From NCBI GenBank assembly GCA_014281115.1, contig JACONQ010000014.1:1612001-1676000 (forward strand): a stretch of DNA of 64,000 nucleotides. Reading direction: 5' to 3'. The position numbers and the translations under genes are program-made. The notes below the pieces were generated by a model. The model was not told the DNA's origin and searched no databases. It saw nothing but the letters and a program-made list of their open reading frames with translations. This document shows positions 12,085 to 23,730 of this stretch, piece by piece (the stretch's first letter is position 1; every line of letters starts with the position of its first letter). This DNA comes from Laburnicola sp. R22_1. Its lineage: Eukaryota; Ascomycota; Dothideomycetes; Pleosporales; Didymosphaeriaceae.

Positions 12085-12989
12085 TTAGAGAGGGCTATCG
12101 GTTAGGGCATGGTGAGCTTCATAGCACAACCTACAGGAATACATTGCGGCTCAACTTCAAGGAGATGAGTGCAGCAAAAGTAAATTTTCGTGTGCATCAA
12201 CAGAAGCATGTTCGCGTGAATAGCGATGCAAATCGTCGTACATAGACAGGATTACAGTGGAAACTGCGCCGACAATGGAATACGCCGACAATGGAACACG
12301 CCGACAATGGAACACGCCGACAATGGAACACGCCGACAATGGAACACGCCGACGCGAGAACACGTGAGCACAAGGTAGCCCCGGGCTCCACTGCAGGGCT
12401 CCTAGCCGCTTTGAGACATAGCGATTGTGCCATCGTGCAGTGTGGTGTGTTTGTATTTCTTCCGCCCAACGGCGTTGTCTCCCCATCGTAGCGGCGTGAG
12501 ACAAATTTGGCCGGACCACATGTCAAACAACGCTGGCTGCACAGCATGGCGACTCCTTGAGACCTTCCAGATCCACGAGGCATGAATAGAACCACCGGCT
12601 AAGCAGAGGAACCTTCGGGCCTCACCACCTCCCACCTTGCGCCACGAACAACACAAGCTCGGATTGCAGAGGCGCTAGAAAGAACAGAATAACTGAGTTG
12701 GGCAGTCTTCTGCGTTGGCCGGATAGTTCGCGCCGTAAATCTCACGCGTGTGGGCGGCGAGTGGGGAGTTAGGTGCGGCGTGCAGCCGCATACCCACACG
12801 CATCTGCACAGCGTGAGGAGACCGGGCGAAATGACACCGAAGAATCCGTCCACACAGCAGCGCCGCTGCCGTCACAACGAGAAACATGTCGGAACGGCGT
12901 TCCGACGAGGTGTTTCTTCTGTTGGGAAATGTTTGGTGAAATCTCAGGCTAGGAGCGTACTTGCACACGGTCCTGTTCAAGTTGCAAAA
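12085..12989. other. Intergenic with a minisatellite
   Basis: Contains the 16-bp tandem repeat at 12268-12363. The rest is the presumed upstream region of the GH31 gene; frames here look like chance. Confidence 0.5.
12268..12363. repeat. 16-bp minisatellite, about 6 copies
   Basis: Unit GCCGACAATGGAACAC. Copy 1 ends in TAC instead of CAC, copies 2-5 are identical, and the sixth is degenerate after its first six bases. The unit is not a multiple of three and no gene covers it. Confidence 0.9.
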
Positions 12990-15350
12990 ATGAAGTTCCG
13001 CGATGGTACGTTGAGAACGAGTGCGAACAATGGGAGCATTTGCTGATGCTGGGTGCCAGGCATGTGGCTCTCGAGCGGCGCCTTCACAGTACAATATGCA
13101 GAAGAAGTGTACACTGTCACGCCTCGTGAAGACAACAAAGCCGTTACCCTCCTCTGTCCAACGCGCAAAATCTTCTCCCGCGGCGACACGCTCAATCTCA
13201 GCACCCTATCCGTCGAGCTAGAAGCTCAATTCGACGGCGTCATATCATGCGAAGTAACACATTTCTCTGGTGCGCGACGTCTTGGGCCCGATTTTGACTT
13301 GTATCCGCATGGCAAACCGGAGCTCGATGCGCAGGTGAACAAGAGCGAGAAAGCGACAACGATTTCTGCGGGAACCTTGAGTGCAACTGTTAGTGGGGAT
13401 GCGCATGCTTTTGATATCAAGTTCCATGCGACGGATGGCTCAAAAGCATTGACGTCGATGCTGAATCGCAGTGTGGGGCTAGCATACTCTCCCGCATTGA
13501 CAACACCAAAGCAAGTAGAAGACTTGAGCGCACACAAACATTACGTCTTCACGCAGACAGAACTATCCGTGGGAGAAACGATTCATGGGCTCGGCGAGCG
13601 CTTCGGAGCCTGGAACAAGATCGGGCAGAATGTGGAGGTGTGGAACGAAGATGGCGGTACATCGAGCGAGCAAGCATACAAGAACGTTTCTTTCTGGCTC
13701 AGCTCTCGCGGCTACGGTGTCTTCATCGATACCCCAGATAAGATCGACCTGGAAATTGGCAGTGAGCGCTGCAGCAGATTACAAACCGCCGTCGAAGCAC
13801 AGCGCCTGAAATGGTACATCATATACGGGCCTACTCCCAAGGAAGTCCTAACAAAGTACTCCATCCTAACAGGCAAGCCTGGGAAGCCACCAGCGTGGTC
13901 TTATGGTCTCTGGCTATCTACGTCTTTCACGACCTCCTACGACGAGAAGACAGTGCGACACTTTGTCGAAAAGATGGACGAGAGTAAAATTCCCGTCGAA
14001 GTGTTCCACTTTGACTGCTTCTGGTTGCGTGCCTTCCACTGGACAGACTTCGTGTGGGACCCTGAATTCTTTCCCGATCCTGCTGGGCAAATCGCGCGCA
14101 TGAAAGAAGCCGGACTGGTAAACAAAGTCTCCGTCTGGACGAACCCGTATATTGGCCAAGCATCCCCCATCTTCGCGTATGCGGCAGAGAAGGGCTATCT
14201 GCTGAAGAAGACCAACGGCGACGTGTGGCAGTGGGATCTTTGGCAAACCGGTATGGCTATAGTGGACTTCACCAATCCCGAGGCGAGCGCCTGGTTTGCG
14301 GGATGCATGGAGAAGCTATTCTACATGGGCGTCGATGCTATCAAGACCGACTTCGGCGAGCGCATACCTACCAAGAATGTGCAATGGCACGACAAAACCG
14401 TCGACCCAAACAAAATGCACAACTACTACGCCTTCATCTACAACAAGCTCATCTACGAGACGCTCCAAAAGCGCTACGGCGCCAACGAAGCCGTCCTCTT
14501 CGCGCGCACCGCTTGCGCTGGCACACAACGCTTCCCGCTGACCTGGGGCGGCGATTGCGAGTCCACGCCTGCTGCCCTCGCCGAATCTGTGCGCGGCGGC
14601 CTAAGTCTAGGACTCGCATCTTTCTCGTCGTGGACGAGCGACATCGGCGGTTTCGAGGGCAAACCACCGCCATGGATATACAAGCGCTGGGTCGCTTTTG
14701 GCTTCCTCTGCACTCATAGTCGCTTGCACGGCTCGAGTTCGTACCGCGTGCCCTGGCTCGTCGACGACTCATCCACTGAGCCAGAAAACTGTACCGAAGT
14801 CCTCAGACATTGGGTTCAGTTCAAGCGCCAACTCATGCCGTATCTTTTTGCGCAAGCCGAGGAAAGCATTGCGCATGGCTGGCCGACGAGTGTTCGTGCT
14901 GTTGCGCTCGAATTTCCTGATGATCCTACGGCGTGGTACTGCGACCGTCAGTTTATGATTGGGAGCCAGATCATGGCTGCACCTGTTTTTGAAGAAGACG
15001 GCACTGGCGAAGTTTATCTGCCTCCTGGTAAGTGGTACAATTTCTGGAGTGGAGAGGAGGTGCAGGGGAGCAGATGGGTGAACGAAAAGTATGGGTTCCT
15101 TCAAACGCCGCTGTTTGTGAGGGAGGGGACTGTCTTGGTGCTGGGGCAGGGTGAAGGGGAGGGCGGGTTCGCGTACGAGTGGTTGAAGAAGGGTGGGGTT
15201 GTGAAGCTGTATGGAACCAAGGAGGGCGATAAGGCTGTTTTGGTGGATGAGAAGGGTGAGGAGAAGGGTATCCTGGAGGTTAGGAGTGATGGGGAGGTCG
15301 GCGGGTTGGATAAATTGGAGGGCGAATGGAAGGTTGAAAGGACGGGGTAA
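12990..15350 (+). CDS. Alpha-xylosidase, glycoside hydrolase family 31
   Basis: Removes alpha-1,6-linked xylose from the non-reducing end of xyloglucan oligosaccharides; the YicI-type member of GH31. Exon 1 is only 16 bases (12990-13005), then a 54-nt intron, then 13060-15350; together 768 residues. The tiny first exon gives the family-typical start MKFRDGMW followed by YAEEVY, which a start inside exon 2 would lose. The nucleophile Asp is near residue 436 in KTDFGE, the alpha-xylosidase-type signature, and the acid/base Asp near residue 504 in WGGDCES, close to the spacing of bacterial alpha-xylosidases. No signal peptide, so it probably acts in the cytosol on imported oligosaccharides, which fits the neighbouring transporter. 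Confidence 0.9.
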
Positions 15351-17983
15351 CAAATGTTGGTTTCACTTGGTAAGAGAAGGGAGGCACGAATATACAGAAA
15401 ATGACGTAAGGTGCGCATAGATATGTAGTCGCATGCTTTTCCCCCGATGTCAGAAGATATGTACTTGTCGACGTGATGCAAAGAAATAGATCTGCCACAG
15501 CTGTCTGTTAGCCAACCGTGTCTTTGCCCAAGTAATAGTTGGTGAAGATGCGGCCATTAGCAAGGTAAATTTGTGCATTCATTGACACGAAAGGCACTGA
15601 ACTTGCGCATTTACTGATAAGAAACGCATTGAAATTCGAACGGACATGGTGACAGAAGCCGATGCCTAGAGAGGAGGAGGAATGCACAGGCGCAGGTAAC
15701 TATGTGGACCCATGATAGTGTAAGAATTCGTATACGGTGAGCAGGTATCATACGTGGTATACGAGAGTCACGTATTTTATTCTTTAACGAAAAGGTTTGC
15801 TAAGCTTAAACCTATGTAAACAGCGTAAACTCATCGTGTATTACTTGTATACAAACAGATCGGCGAATATCTACTGTATATAGTATTCCTTCCGTACGTA
15901 CACGCGATGCAAAGGGATGATCCGAGATACCCGCGAACCGTACAAGCAGTGTCGAGCACGGATTTTATACGCTGAGCGCGAATCCTGTATCGTCTGCGGA
16001 GCAGTGAAAAGACTACCGGTACCTATTTGTCAAAGGCGTTAATCAAAGAAAACAAGCCCCCTGGTCATGTGGTCGTAGCGAAATAGCCGAACAGGAAGGT
16101 ACCGACACTAAAGTTTGGGCGCACGGCACGGTCGTTTAACAACCGTTTGATCCATGCGTCCCGTACGCTATCCTTACCGCGGTCATCATCACATGGCCAT
16201 TGCCTCAGGCATCCGTCAAGCTCCGCGTTGCTTGTGCTTGCCATTGACTCGCCGTAGAACTCGCTTAAAGCGATTTCAAGATAGATTGAGGGATATTCGG
16301 CAAGCCAATTGAACCTGCACTCCCAGCGCATCGACAACTCATGGTTCTGAAGCGTCAGAGCCACTGGGGAAGGCGAACCACGGTTGGATCAAAAGGCCGT
16401 CACAGGCTTGCAACGTCATCCTGCGGGAACGGAGCGTGAAAGGGGCGCACGAACGGTCCCGTGGAGACATGCCACGGACCTGGGGTCCGCCCACAATTCT
16501 GAAAACCCTGATTAATTCTCCGATCCAAGCTCGAGCTGTCGCCCGTGTTCATGAGCATTGAGTAGCATTGTATTGGAGGCGCCGTCCAGCAAATATTGAA
16601 AAAAGTTCAACTGTAGCCCATCTGCAAGGCCTTCTAAAATCGCTACTCGTCGACATCAGAGAGGAGGCCCCAAAAAGCGGCCTCGACGCGATCTTCATAG
16701 CGATTCCCCGATGCGATCGCTTACCGACTCCTGTCCGCTATGTTTTACGTACTTTGGCTGTTGAACCTTGGTTGTGCTTACTGTTAAGTCTCATAATCTG
16801 TAAAAGGTTAGGTCGACTATAAACGGATATGAAAATGAATGAATGTTCGGCGAAAGAGATGCCACAAGAGTGCCGAGGATCGCCGCCTGCCGAAAGCCTC
16901 ACATTCGCGTCAGCGAACGCGACATTGACACCATCCCGATGCGTGATATCTTGCTGCTCGCGGTGCAGCCTACAAGTTATTTGCTGGAGAGACCTTCGCA
17001 GAAGAGAGAAGAATAGCATGCTAGGTATTTCCGGCCCGCCATTTTCCTCTACACCTACACAGTTGAAAATAAAACTCATTTTGTATCATAAATATAGGAT
17101 GGTAAGCCCTTTTGATCTTCACATGAGATTTGAAGCCGAAAAAGCGTAGAATAGCATGATACCTTTTCTTCATCTACCTCTGCGCGCAAGAACTTGCTTA
17201 TACCATGCTGTTAATTGTATATGAATTGAATTCAGCGTTTGCGATATATTACGTGTTGGAAAAGGTCACCTCTTTGGGGATTTTGATGAGGCTTGGTAGG
17301 TGGTGACCTCGGCACCCCGTGGAGTGTGCCTGGAGATCCATGCCCACATATGCAATCGACAGGCACGCTACCTAATTCTACCTCTCGAGGGCTGCGTCGA
17401 CGCAGGGCTCCTCTTCAGGTGTAAGGTTCCGAGGTTTTCCTCCCGTGTGCATGAGATCTGACTCGGCCTGACAAATCCTACAGAAGGATCGGCATATTTT
17501 CGAGAATCTTCGCACCGTCTCTTTCGAAGGATTACGACTGTCAGTTTCAAATGCTCGAACTATATAATTTTTCTATGCGGCACTACTGACACACAGAAGA
17601 CCGCTTTTCAAACGACGATGGTATTCATCAAGAATGTCAGATCAAAGGCAACAGCGCGGCTAGCTTCCCCTCATGTGGCAAGCAACTGGCATCGTGCATA
17701 TCACGGCACTAATGCGTGTGCCGAGTGGAAGTCGACCGGGGAGCCCGTGCCTGTCGGAGGACCGTTCGAGTCGCTAGTCTCCCAAATCCGGTGTTCCCAC
17801 TAGAGGCGTAGACCAAGGTACCGGCATTGTGTCAGCCTGTTCCTGGACAAGCTATGAGTCGCAATGCACCTTATACGCGCGGGGGACGCAATACATCCCC
17901 TATAATGCAGCCCTCGAAAAGATCAGCCAAACCTTGAGGTGCGCCGCTTCTGCGTTACTCCTGACTTTCCGCCGGTCTTCGTT
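15351..17983. other. Long gene-poor stretch with repeat A copy 2
   Basis: No convincing gene. A 99-codon minus frame at 16065-16364 is unsupported. A second copy of dispersed repeat A is at 16785-16846. The end is the presumed promoter of the membrane protein gene. Confidence 0.45.
16785..16846. repeat. Dispersed repeat A, copy 2
   Basis: Matches 4908-4968: 39 of the first 40 bases agree (one T/C transition), then partial agreement through GATATGAA/GAATGAATG. Confidence 0.6.
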
Positions 17984-19215
17984 ATGGCTGTGTCAGATCC
18001 CAGTTACCCGGACTACGATCGTGGCCCGCAGCTGGCCACAGTCTATATCGCAGGATGTGTTGTCTCGCTTGTATTTGTCGGCACGAGGTTGATGGCACGG
18101 TTCAGTATTGCAGGTGTGGGCATCGATGACTGGTGTATGCTGTTAACTTGGGTACTGCTCTTCCTCATCAACGACGAAGCGACTAAACTGACACCGCCTA
18201 GATTATCTTCCTACCTCTCACCATTGTCGTATCTATGTTTTCCTTCGATGGAGGTACGCGCCATCTAGAATATCTTGCAGCAGACCAGGAGCACATGGAA
18301 TATGTTATCAAACTGAACTGGATCGCGCAACCGCTTGCGATTTTCTGCCTCGGGTCTGGCAAAATCTCCATCGCCTTCTTGATCCTCCGCCTCCTCAATC
18401 GCAGGTCTAAGTGGCGAAAGTGGAGTCTGTACATTGCCGTTGCGTGGACCGTTATCAACACCATCCTCATGATACTTTTCACGTTTATCCAATGCAAAGA
18501 TCCTTCCGCACTGTGGGATGATGCGGTCAAGAAGAGAACGGTGTGCTGGGATCCTACGGTGCAAAGCAGCTTCTCGACATACGGTGCAGCAGTCCATGCT
18601 CTCACCGACTTCTATCTGGCGGTAATTCCTGTGACCCTTGTCTGGGGTTTGCAGACAGATATCAAAAAGCGCATCGCGTTATGTGCACTACTAGGCTGCG
18701 GCAGCATGTGAGCAAAGAACTGAATCAAAGAAGTCTCAATTGCTAACTCGTTATAGAACCGGAGTCTGCGCCTCAATTAAGGTGAGCAAACTCAGCACGC
18801 TCAATGCTCGGTCAGACATTACATGGGAGACGTTCCAACTGTTCCTTTGGACTGGGTAAATACATCGCTCATGTTAAAGACGCAATGCTGATTGTTTTCC
18901 AGTATTGAAATCATCCTCCTCATCGTCTGCGGCTCCATCCCTGCGCTGAAACCCATCTATGCTCTGTGCATGTGGCGTCCAAACTCTTACCGATCCGATC
19001 GACACAGGGCCGGCGCAAGCAAGGCCTCGGGTCGTGTCTCACTTACCAGGCCCGAGGACAGCTATCCGGCGGCAGGGCTCAGCAGAACTCACCAGTCCGC
19101 GGCGGTCATTAGTAGGCGTTCAGAAGACGAGATTGAATTGAATACGGACTACCCCCACGAGAAGTCGCAGTCGCTCGGAGGAATACATGTAACAAGGACG
19201 GTCGCTATCGAATGA
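17984..19215 (+). CDS. Rhodopsin-domain integral membrane protein (Pth11-like)
   Basis: A seven-helix membrane protein of the large fungal rhodopsin-fold group that includes Pth11-like receptors; a role in sensing is possible but not shown. Exons 17984-18151, 18202-18707, 18757-18855, 18903-19215 splice in phase to 361 residues. Visible landmarks are the first helix after GPQLATVYIAG, the GIDDWCML stretch at the second helix, a KISIAFLILRL helix, the C-containing loop around TVCWDPT, a DFYLAVIPVTLVWGLQ helix, and a loop before the last helix with RSDITWETF. The last exon adds a Ser/Arg-rich cytosolic tail. Introns are 47-50 nt with canonical borders. Ligand and pathway cannot be inferred. Confidence 0.85.
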
Positions 19216-19959
19216 TATGGTATTGCAACCTTCTATCTGCTCAGCAACGATTATCTCTTTTGGTTCGCGACAGGAGCATTGCGCTTTCGCCTCTGGTTGA
19301 ACATGTCCCTGTCGCCCGTATCAGGAGACTACATTACCGTCGCCACAGTCGGGATAACGCTCCTTTGCTCTATCAGCCCCGAGCGGATGGGAATACTCCA
19401 TCACTTGGATCGCCGCTTCTACATATACAAACCTTTCGGGGCGATCTCCTCACTTCACATGGACTTCACTGCCGCCAACAATCTCGCTTCGTCGAACTCA
19501 ACCTTCTCTACCACCCCACCGCTTCGACTCGGCGTATTATGATCGCGACTATCTTGTGATTCATTATCCCATCATATCTAAATCGCGCACGAGTGGCGTG
19601 TCTACGAAGTCCCCTAAAGGGACTCATCTTACGCCCAACGAGGTTGAAGCTGCCATCGAGTAGCTTCTCGCTGGCGGCGTTAACTACAAGTAAACAAGGC
19701 GCAGCGTCGAAATCGCAGATGATTCGACATGACTTGAACTACATACAAGAAGGTTACGAGATGGTAATGAAGGATGTCCGGTTACAAGCTAGCGTCTCTG
19801 CGGCAGTTAACATCCAGTTTTTGCGAGTTGGCCAATTAGTTTAAAAATGGTCAAAGTGGATCCATTATCTAGCTCATAAAGAGCAGTCGAAGAAGTAATA
19901 TTTCTGTGTTGAATTTTCCCGCGAGTAAGCGTGCTCTCCTCGAGCTACTCCATTACAAC
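19216..19959. other. Intergenic, start of transposon-rich island
   Basis: Only short frames without family resemblance. GC content falls toward the right. Confidence 0.35.
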
Positions 19960-20210
19960 TGATATACTGAATGACGTGCCATGATGAGGATGTTGTCAAC
20001 GTAAACTGCGAGGATTGCTTCATCGCTCATGAAGACACATAGATAAAAGCGTTACAACCAACATGTGTTTGTCGGTGGAGGGGCCGAAATTTTTTTCGAA
20101 GTCAGCTTGCTTGAGTCCTCTACGAGTAATGAGCTGGTTGCGAAGAAAATTGTGCCACTTACAACCTAACTTGCTTTGGGCCACGTAATGTTTTGCAGAG
20201 TCTTAACGTT
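19960..20210 (-). mobile_element. Ty1/copia retrotransposon relic (reverse transcriptase fragment)
   Basis: On the minus strand, three pieces of a copia-type reverse transcriptase appear in order but in shifted frames: KTLRGPKQ (about 20171-20200, compare the usual ALYGLKQ motif), WHNFLRNQLITRRGLKQADF (about 20098-20160), and AVYVDNILIM (about 19985-20010), the YVDD catalytic box with its second Asp changed to Asn by what would be a G-to-A change. Stops and frameshifts separate the pieces, so it is dead. Long terminal repeats were not found; the limits are approximate and relic sequence may extend to about 19850 and 20460. Confidence 0.65.
20048..20085. repeat. Dispersed repeat B, copy 1
   Basis: 38 bases matching 48549-48586 with one difference (G/T). 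It lies inside the copia relic between the ADF and YVDN pieces, so it is probably element sequence. Confidence 0.75.
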
Positions 20211-20556
20211 TAATAACAAAAGCCTAAACGGATGGCAACATGCTTCGCATATCGTGGTATAGGTCGTCCACATAGCTTGGATCTCTCACTCGACGAGCTG
20301 CTGCTAGAGAGGAGCGTTGTCTTCATTCATCGCCTCTTCGTGTGTGCGTGGAATGTCTTTCTCAACAGAACGTTGCAGTCGCTATGCTGCGGGTTCAATC
20401 CTATAAACGTTAACAAGAGAGACACGGGCAGAGAGGGCATACGTAGATAGATTGAATACTGAACATATAAGCCTCCTACTCTTGCAAGCAGGATCCCGTA
20501 GAGTATGTTGCTAAGGTAGGCTCATAATAGACGATATTTTTGTATCGCTGCAGGGT
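20211..20556. other. Low-information stretch between relics
   Basis: Possibly further decayed retroelement sequence; no motif recognised. Confidence 0.3.
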
Positions 20557-21295
20557 TTACTTTGTGTGATAGTATCGCCAAATTAGAACCAGGTTTCTTT
20601 TGTCCTTACGCGCCAGTAGTCCGTTGTCGCCATTTAAGGCCCGTGTTATCATGTATAGGTCAACAGGTGAGGGCCAGAATAGGACTATGTGGGTTTCTGG
20701 TGTAAATCCTGAACGAATGAGTTTTTCGCCAACTCTTGCGAGTGTCATTCCGTGGGTTAGGTTGTTCTTATAGGATTTTCATAGAATAGACTCTGTTTCG
20801 CTAATAGGTGCATGCCCTTGTAGCATAACACCCGCCAAATAAAAGTGTTCACAACTTCAGCCAGTGTTGTGGCGTTGCCGATGCTGATCTCGGTTGGTAC
20901 AGCGCACCACGGGTTTTGCAGAGTTATGAACTCGTCTGATAGTAGGATGGTAGAGCTCTTTGCATATCTATGCAGGCGTCTTAGATCGTCGAAAGCATCT
21001 GTTGTTGTTAAATTTTGGAATTCGACACCGGTCTGGATACCCATAGATTTTGGGGGGCTTTTTTCGATTGTCTGGACAGTTGTTTCATCGATTCGGCAGC
21101 AATGCGGTGGTGGTCTGTGCAGAAGATAGACTCTGGTCTAGCTGGTAGTGTACATTCTATAGAGAACCCGCACGAGGGTACCCCATTTACTATGAATGCC
21201 GCCATCATAATTGAATCTGGCAGTGAAGGTCCCTCTGTTACATCTTTTTGCTCGGTACATCTACTTGTCATCGTCGTAATTCTAGAGGACGCCAC
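20557..21295 (-). pseudogene. Decayed unknown protein-coding sequence
   Basis: Three minus-strand frames (21295-21008, 21044-20757, 20748-20557) read like consecutive parts of one protein of about 240 residues. The first break sits at a run of six G on the plus strand (21052-21057), where one base fewer would restore the frame. The second lies near 20770-20780, where one more base would join the second part to the third. I do not recognise the family; the middle part is rich in amphipathic residues and has no membrane segment. Its position between transposon relics suggests either an old transposon-carried gene or a gene decaying in the island. Unrecognised introns are an alternative to the frameshifts. 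Confidence 0.4.
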
Positions 21296-21606
21296 GGCAG
21301 ACGACGCCTAACAAGAACTTGAAGCGTGTTCGTATGTTATGACTGTGTGCTAGCAGCGAGTCACTAGCCATTTGAATGATTGTCTTATGCATATAACAAG
21401 GCGTACTCGTGGTTTCGGTCCTACAGGGCTGACATACGTCTTGGCTGCCATTGATATGAGTTGCAAGCGGGGACACATACTGCGTATTCCTCTGTTGGCG
21501 AGTTTGTTTCATGCCTCTTCTCCGAAGTCTATTTCAGTTTGCGTGTTGCTCGAGCTCTAATCCATAGCGACGAACTAGACGTGTACAATGAAAATTCAGT
21601 AATCTG
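21296..21606. other. No gene seen
   Basis: Short stretch without recognisable content. Confidence 0.3.
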
Positions 21607-22250
21607 CTAGATTTTGCAATGCGGTGACTCCACCACTCGATTTACATAATCTATATATATTTCTCCCCTTTTTGCGTATGCATGATGTCTTAGGGCCATC
21701 CACCGATTCAAAATCCTGATCGTGCGGACGTGCGATGCCACCCTCCACCCATCAACAACGTACTTGTGTAGAGATGATGCCGGGAAGTGTATTCCATCGA
21801 ACCGGTAAAAAGAATTCGTAGAGGATAAGCATCCAAATTCCATTCCAGCGAAGTCGTGGAACATGCTAGCATTGACGGATCTTCTTTCTGTTGACCCCGG
21901 CCACTGAAAGCTGCAAGCCGTGCCGTACGAACATAGAAGCTTACTTGTCACCATCCAGAACCATAACGCTTCGCTCGATCTAGGTTCTTCTCAGCCTCCC
22001 GCAACTTCTTCTGCGCGTCTTCATATTTCTCTTTGAGCTCCTGGTATTTCGTCTTCGTGTCGTCGAAATATTTGCTCGCTTTCACATGAGCTCGTGTCGC
22101 TTCTTCAATATCGTTTGACGCTTCGCGTGTATGGGGAGATTCGTAACCACGTTGGTATGCTCGTTGAGGAAGAAGCGGTGCTGCGTATCTGTAGCCACGG
22201 TAGCCGTAACGCGGCGCTAGTCTGTCGGCCCCGGGGAAGGCAGAGTACAT
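21607..22250 (-). CDS. Small unknown protein with coiled-coil segment (tentative two-exon gene)
   Basis: Exon 1 from 22250 encodes about 100 residues: a Tyr/Arg/Gly-rich start, then a strongly charged helix (about residues 50-95, Lys/Glu/Ala heptads) that should form a coiled coil. As a single exon it ends at TGA 21948-21950. A donor GTGACA at 21951 joined to an acceptor ending at 21911 gives a 41-nt intron and keeps frame into a second coding-like stretch of about 100 residues ending at 21607. The intron is at the short limit, so the gene may be only 21948-22250. No family recognised. Confidence 0.4.
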
Positions 22251-23638
22251 GCCGATGAGGTCGTACGCAGCTCACTTGTGAAACAATGCGTTGGATCCAA
22301 TAAAAATGCCCAAGCTAGTGGTTTTAGGCCCAAAGTCGTTATGAGGCGTGCAAGACTGCGCGCCCTGTCGTATTTTATAGTATGCTGATCAAACGAACAT
22401 TTGAAGCTGCCAGGCACCTAGACACTGAGATACACGTGTCAAACTGGCAACATATACGGTATTTTTGGCCGATGTTCTACGCTCGGATTGCGTGTCGATG
22501 ATAGTGAACCTACTAGTTATAGCTTCCCTACTATTTGTTCTACGTTAGTGCAGTACGGCCAATTATATAGCAATGGAACAAGTCCGTCCACCATATATGA
22601 GCCGACTTTATAGCGCATTTTATGCCTGATGTCATAGATCTGACAGCCAACGATTTGGTGGACAACAATCAGGGGAAAGCAAACTCATATGCAGAAACAG
22701 TCATTCAGACTTGCCGTTGTGGGAAAATCGGCACGAAATATTCGCCGGATAACTTTTCCGACCTATCTTTGGAATTCCGCTCGTAACGAATATTGAACTT
22801 TGTTTGTCGAAGGCATGCGAGCGGATGCTGGCGTGTCCTCGCTCGATTTTCGCCACAGCTAGTATGTGCTCGATATAATCTTGAAGCGCAAAGCCTGACT
22901 CTTGAGCAAATCATGGTATGTGTTATGCTCGCCTGAGTTTAAAGATCGGAAACGCTGGATGTCAGTTTGCGTGGAACAGTCACGGCGAGCTTGAGTTGAG
23001 CGAGCACTAAAGCTACCTAGGTACTGTGTAGGATCAGCAGGAATACCGAAAGAACTGGTCAGTAGTGGTTTTGAAAGCGCTTGTAACTGAGATTGAATTT
23101 TTTTTAGTGCGTAATTCTTCATCGACTCACAGTGTTTAATCGCAACACCCCAAAACTGCACAGTTAGGTATCACGAGCGTTTGCGGCTTAGAGGATTGGG
23201 TTTCCATTGTACCATCGCGATTTGACAAACTAGACCACTACTGATCACGTTCACCAGCTGCATGCAAGCCGCCATGATAATTCTTCCGAGTGAGTCTCAT
23301 GTATGTGAACCCGAAAAGTCGAGGAGTAATTGTGAATACGAGCGAGCGCTCCGATGTTCGCGCGGACGGTGCAGCAGGGTGGCGCAAACCCGGGACTAAC
23401 CGCTTTCGTGCTGCTGTCCCACCTTCCGTCCCGAGGTCGTGTGGATACAGTCCTTTCTGTACGCAGCATGCCCGCTATATGCCAACGCAAGGATGCCGCG
23501 TTAAGTCTGTCAAACCCACAAGGCAAAACACCACAATCGTATTTCAAACCCGCTCTACGTAGTGACTATACACAAGATCGAGGGACACAGCGACATATAT
23601 GGCTTAGGGATCCAACTCAGATATGCCCCACAGTAGTA
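22251..23638. other. Gene-free stretch inside the transposon island
   Basis: No supported gene, RNA or repeat seen by eye up to the left end of the mariner element. Confidence 0.35.
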
Positions 23639-23665
23639 CAGTGCCAAGCCAAAAGTCTGTTCCCC
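23639..23665 (+). repeat. Left terminal inverted repeat of mariner element
   Basis: 27 bp starting CAGTGCCAAGCC. Pairs with 24933-24959; differs at positions 5 (G/A) and 7 (C/T). Confidence 0.93.
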
Positions 23666-23730
23666 CAACACGCTAACGCGCGTACACCAACACCAACACC
23701 CTATTTTCAACACTACATTACTCCACCAAT

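Noticed and set aside
12268..12363. CRISPR-like array
   Set aside because: Direct tandem copies without spacers, in a eukaryotic genome.
12291..12491. Plus-strand frame of 66 codons through the minisatellite
   Set aside because: It exists only because of the tandem repeat; no homology, no promoter or splice context.
16065..16364. Minus-strand frame of 99 codons
   Set aside because: Some coding look but no recognised motif, no exon partner and no start context; left out as a gene.
20380..20400. GGGTTCAATCC resembling a tRNA T loop
   Set aside because: No complementary T stem and no acceptor or D arm around it.
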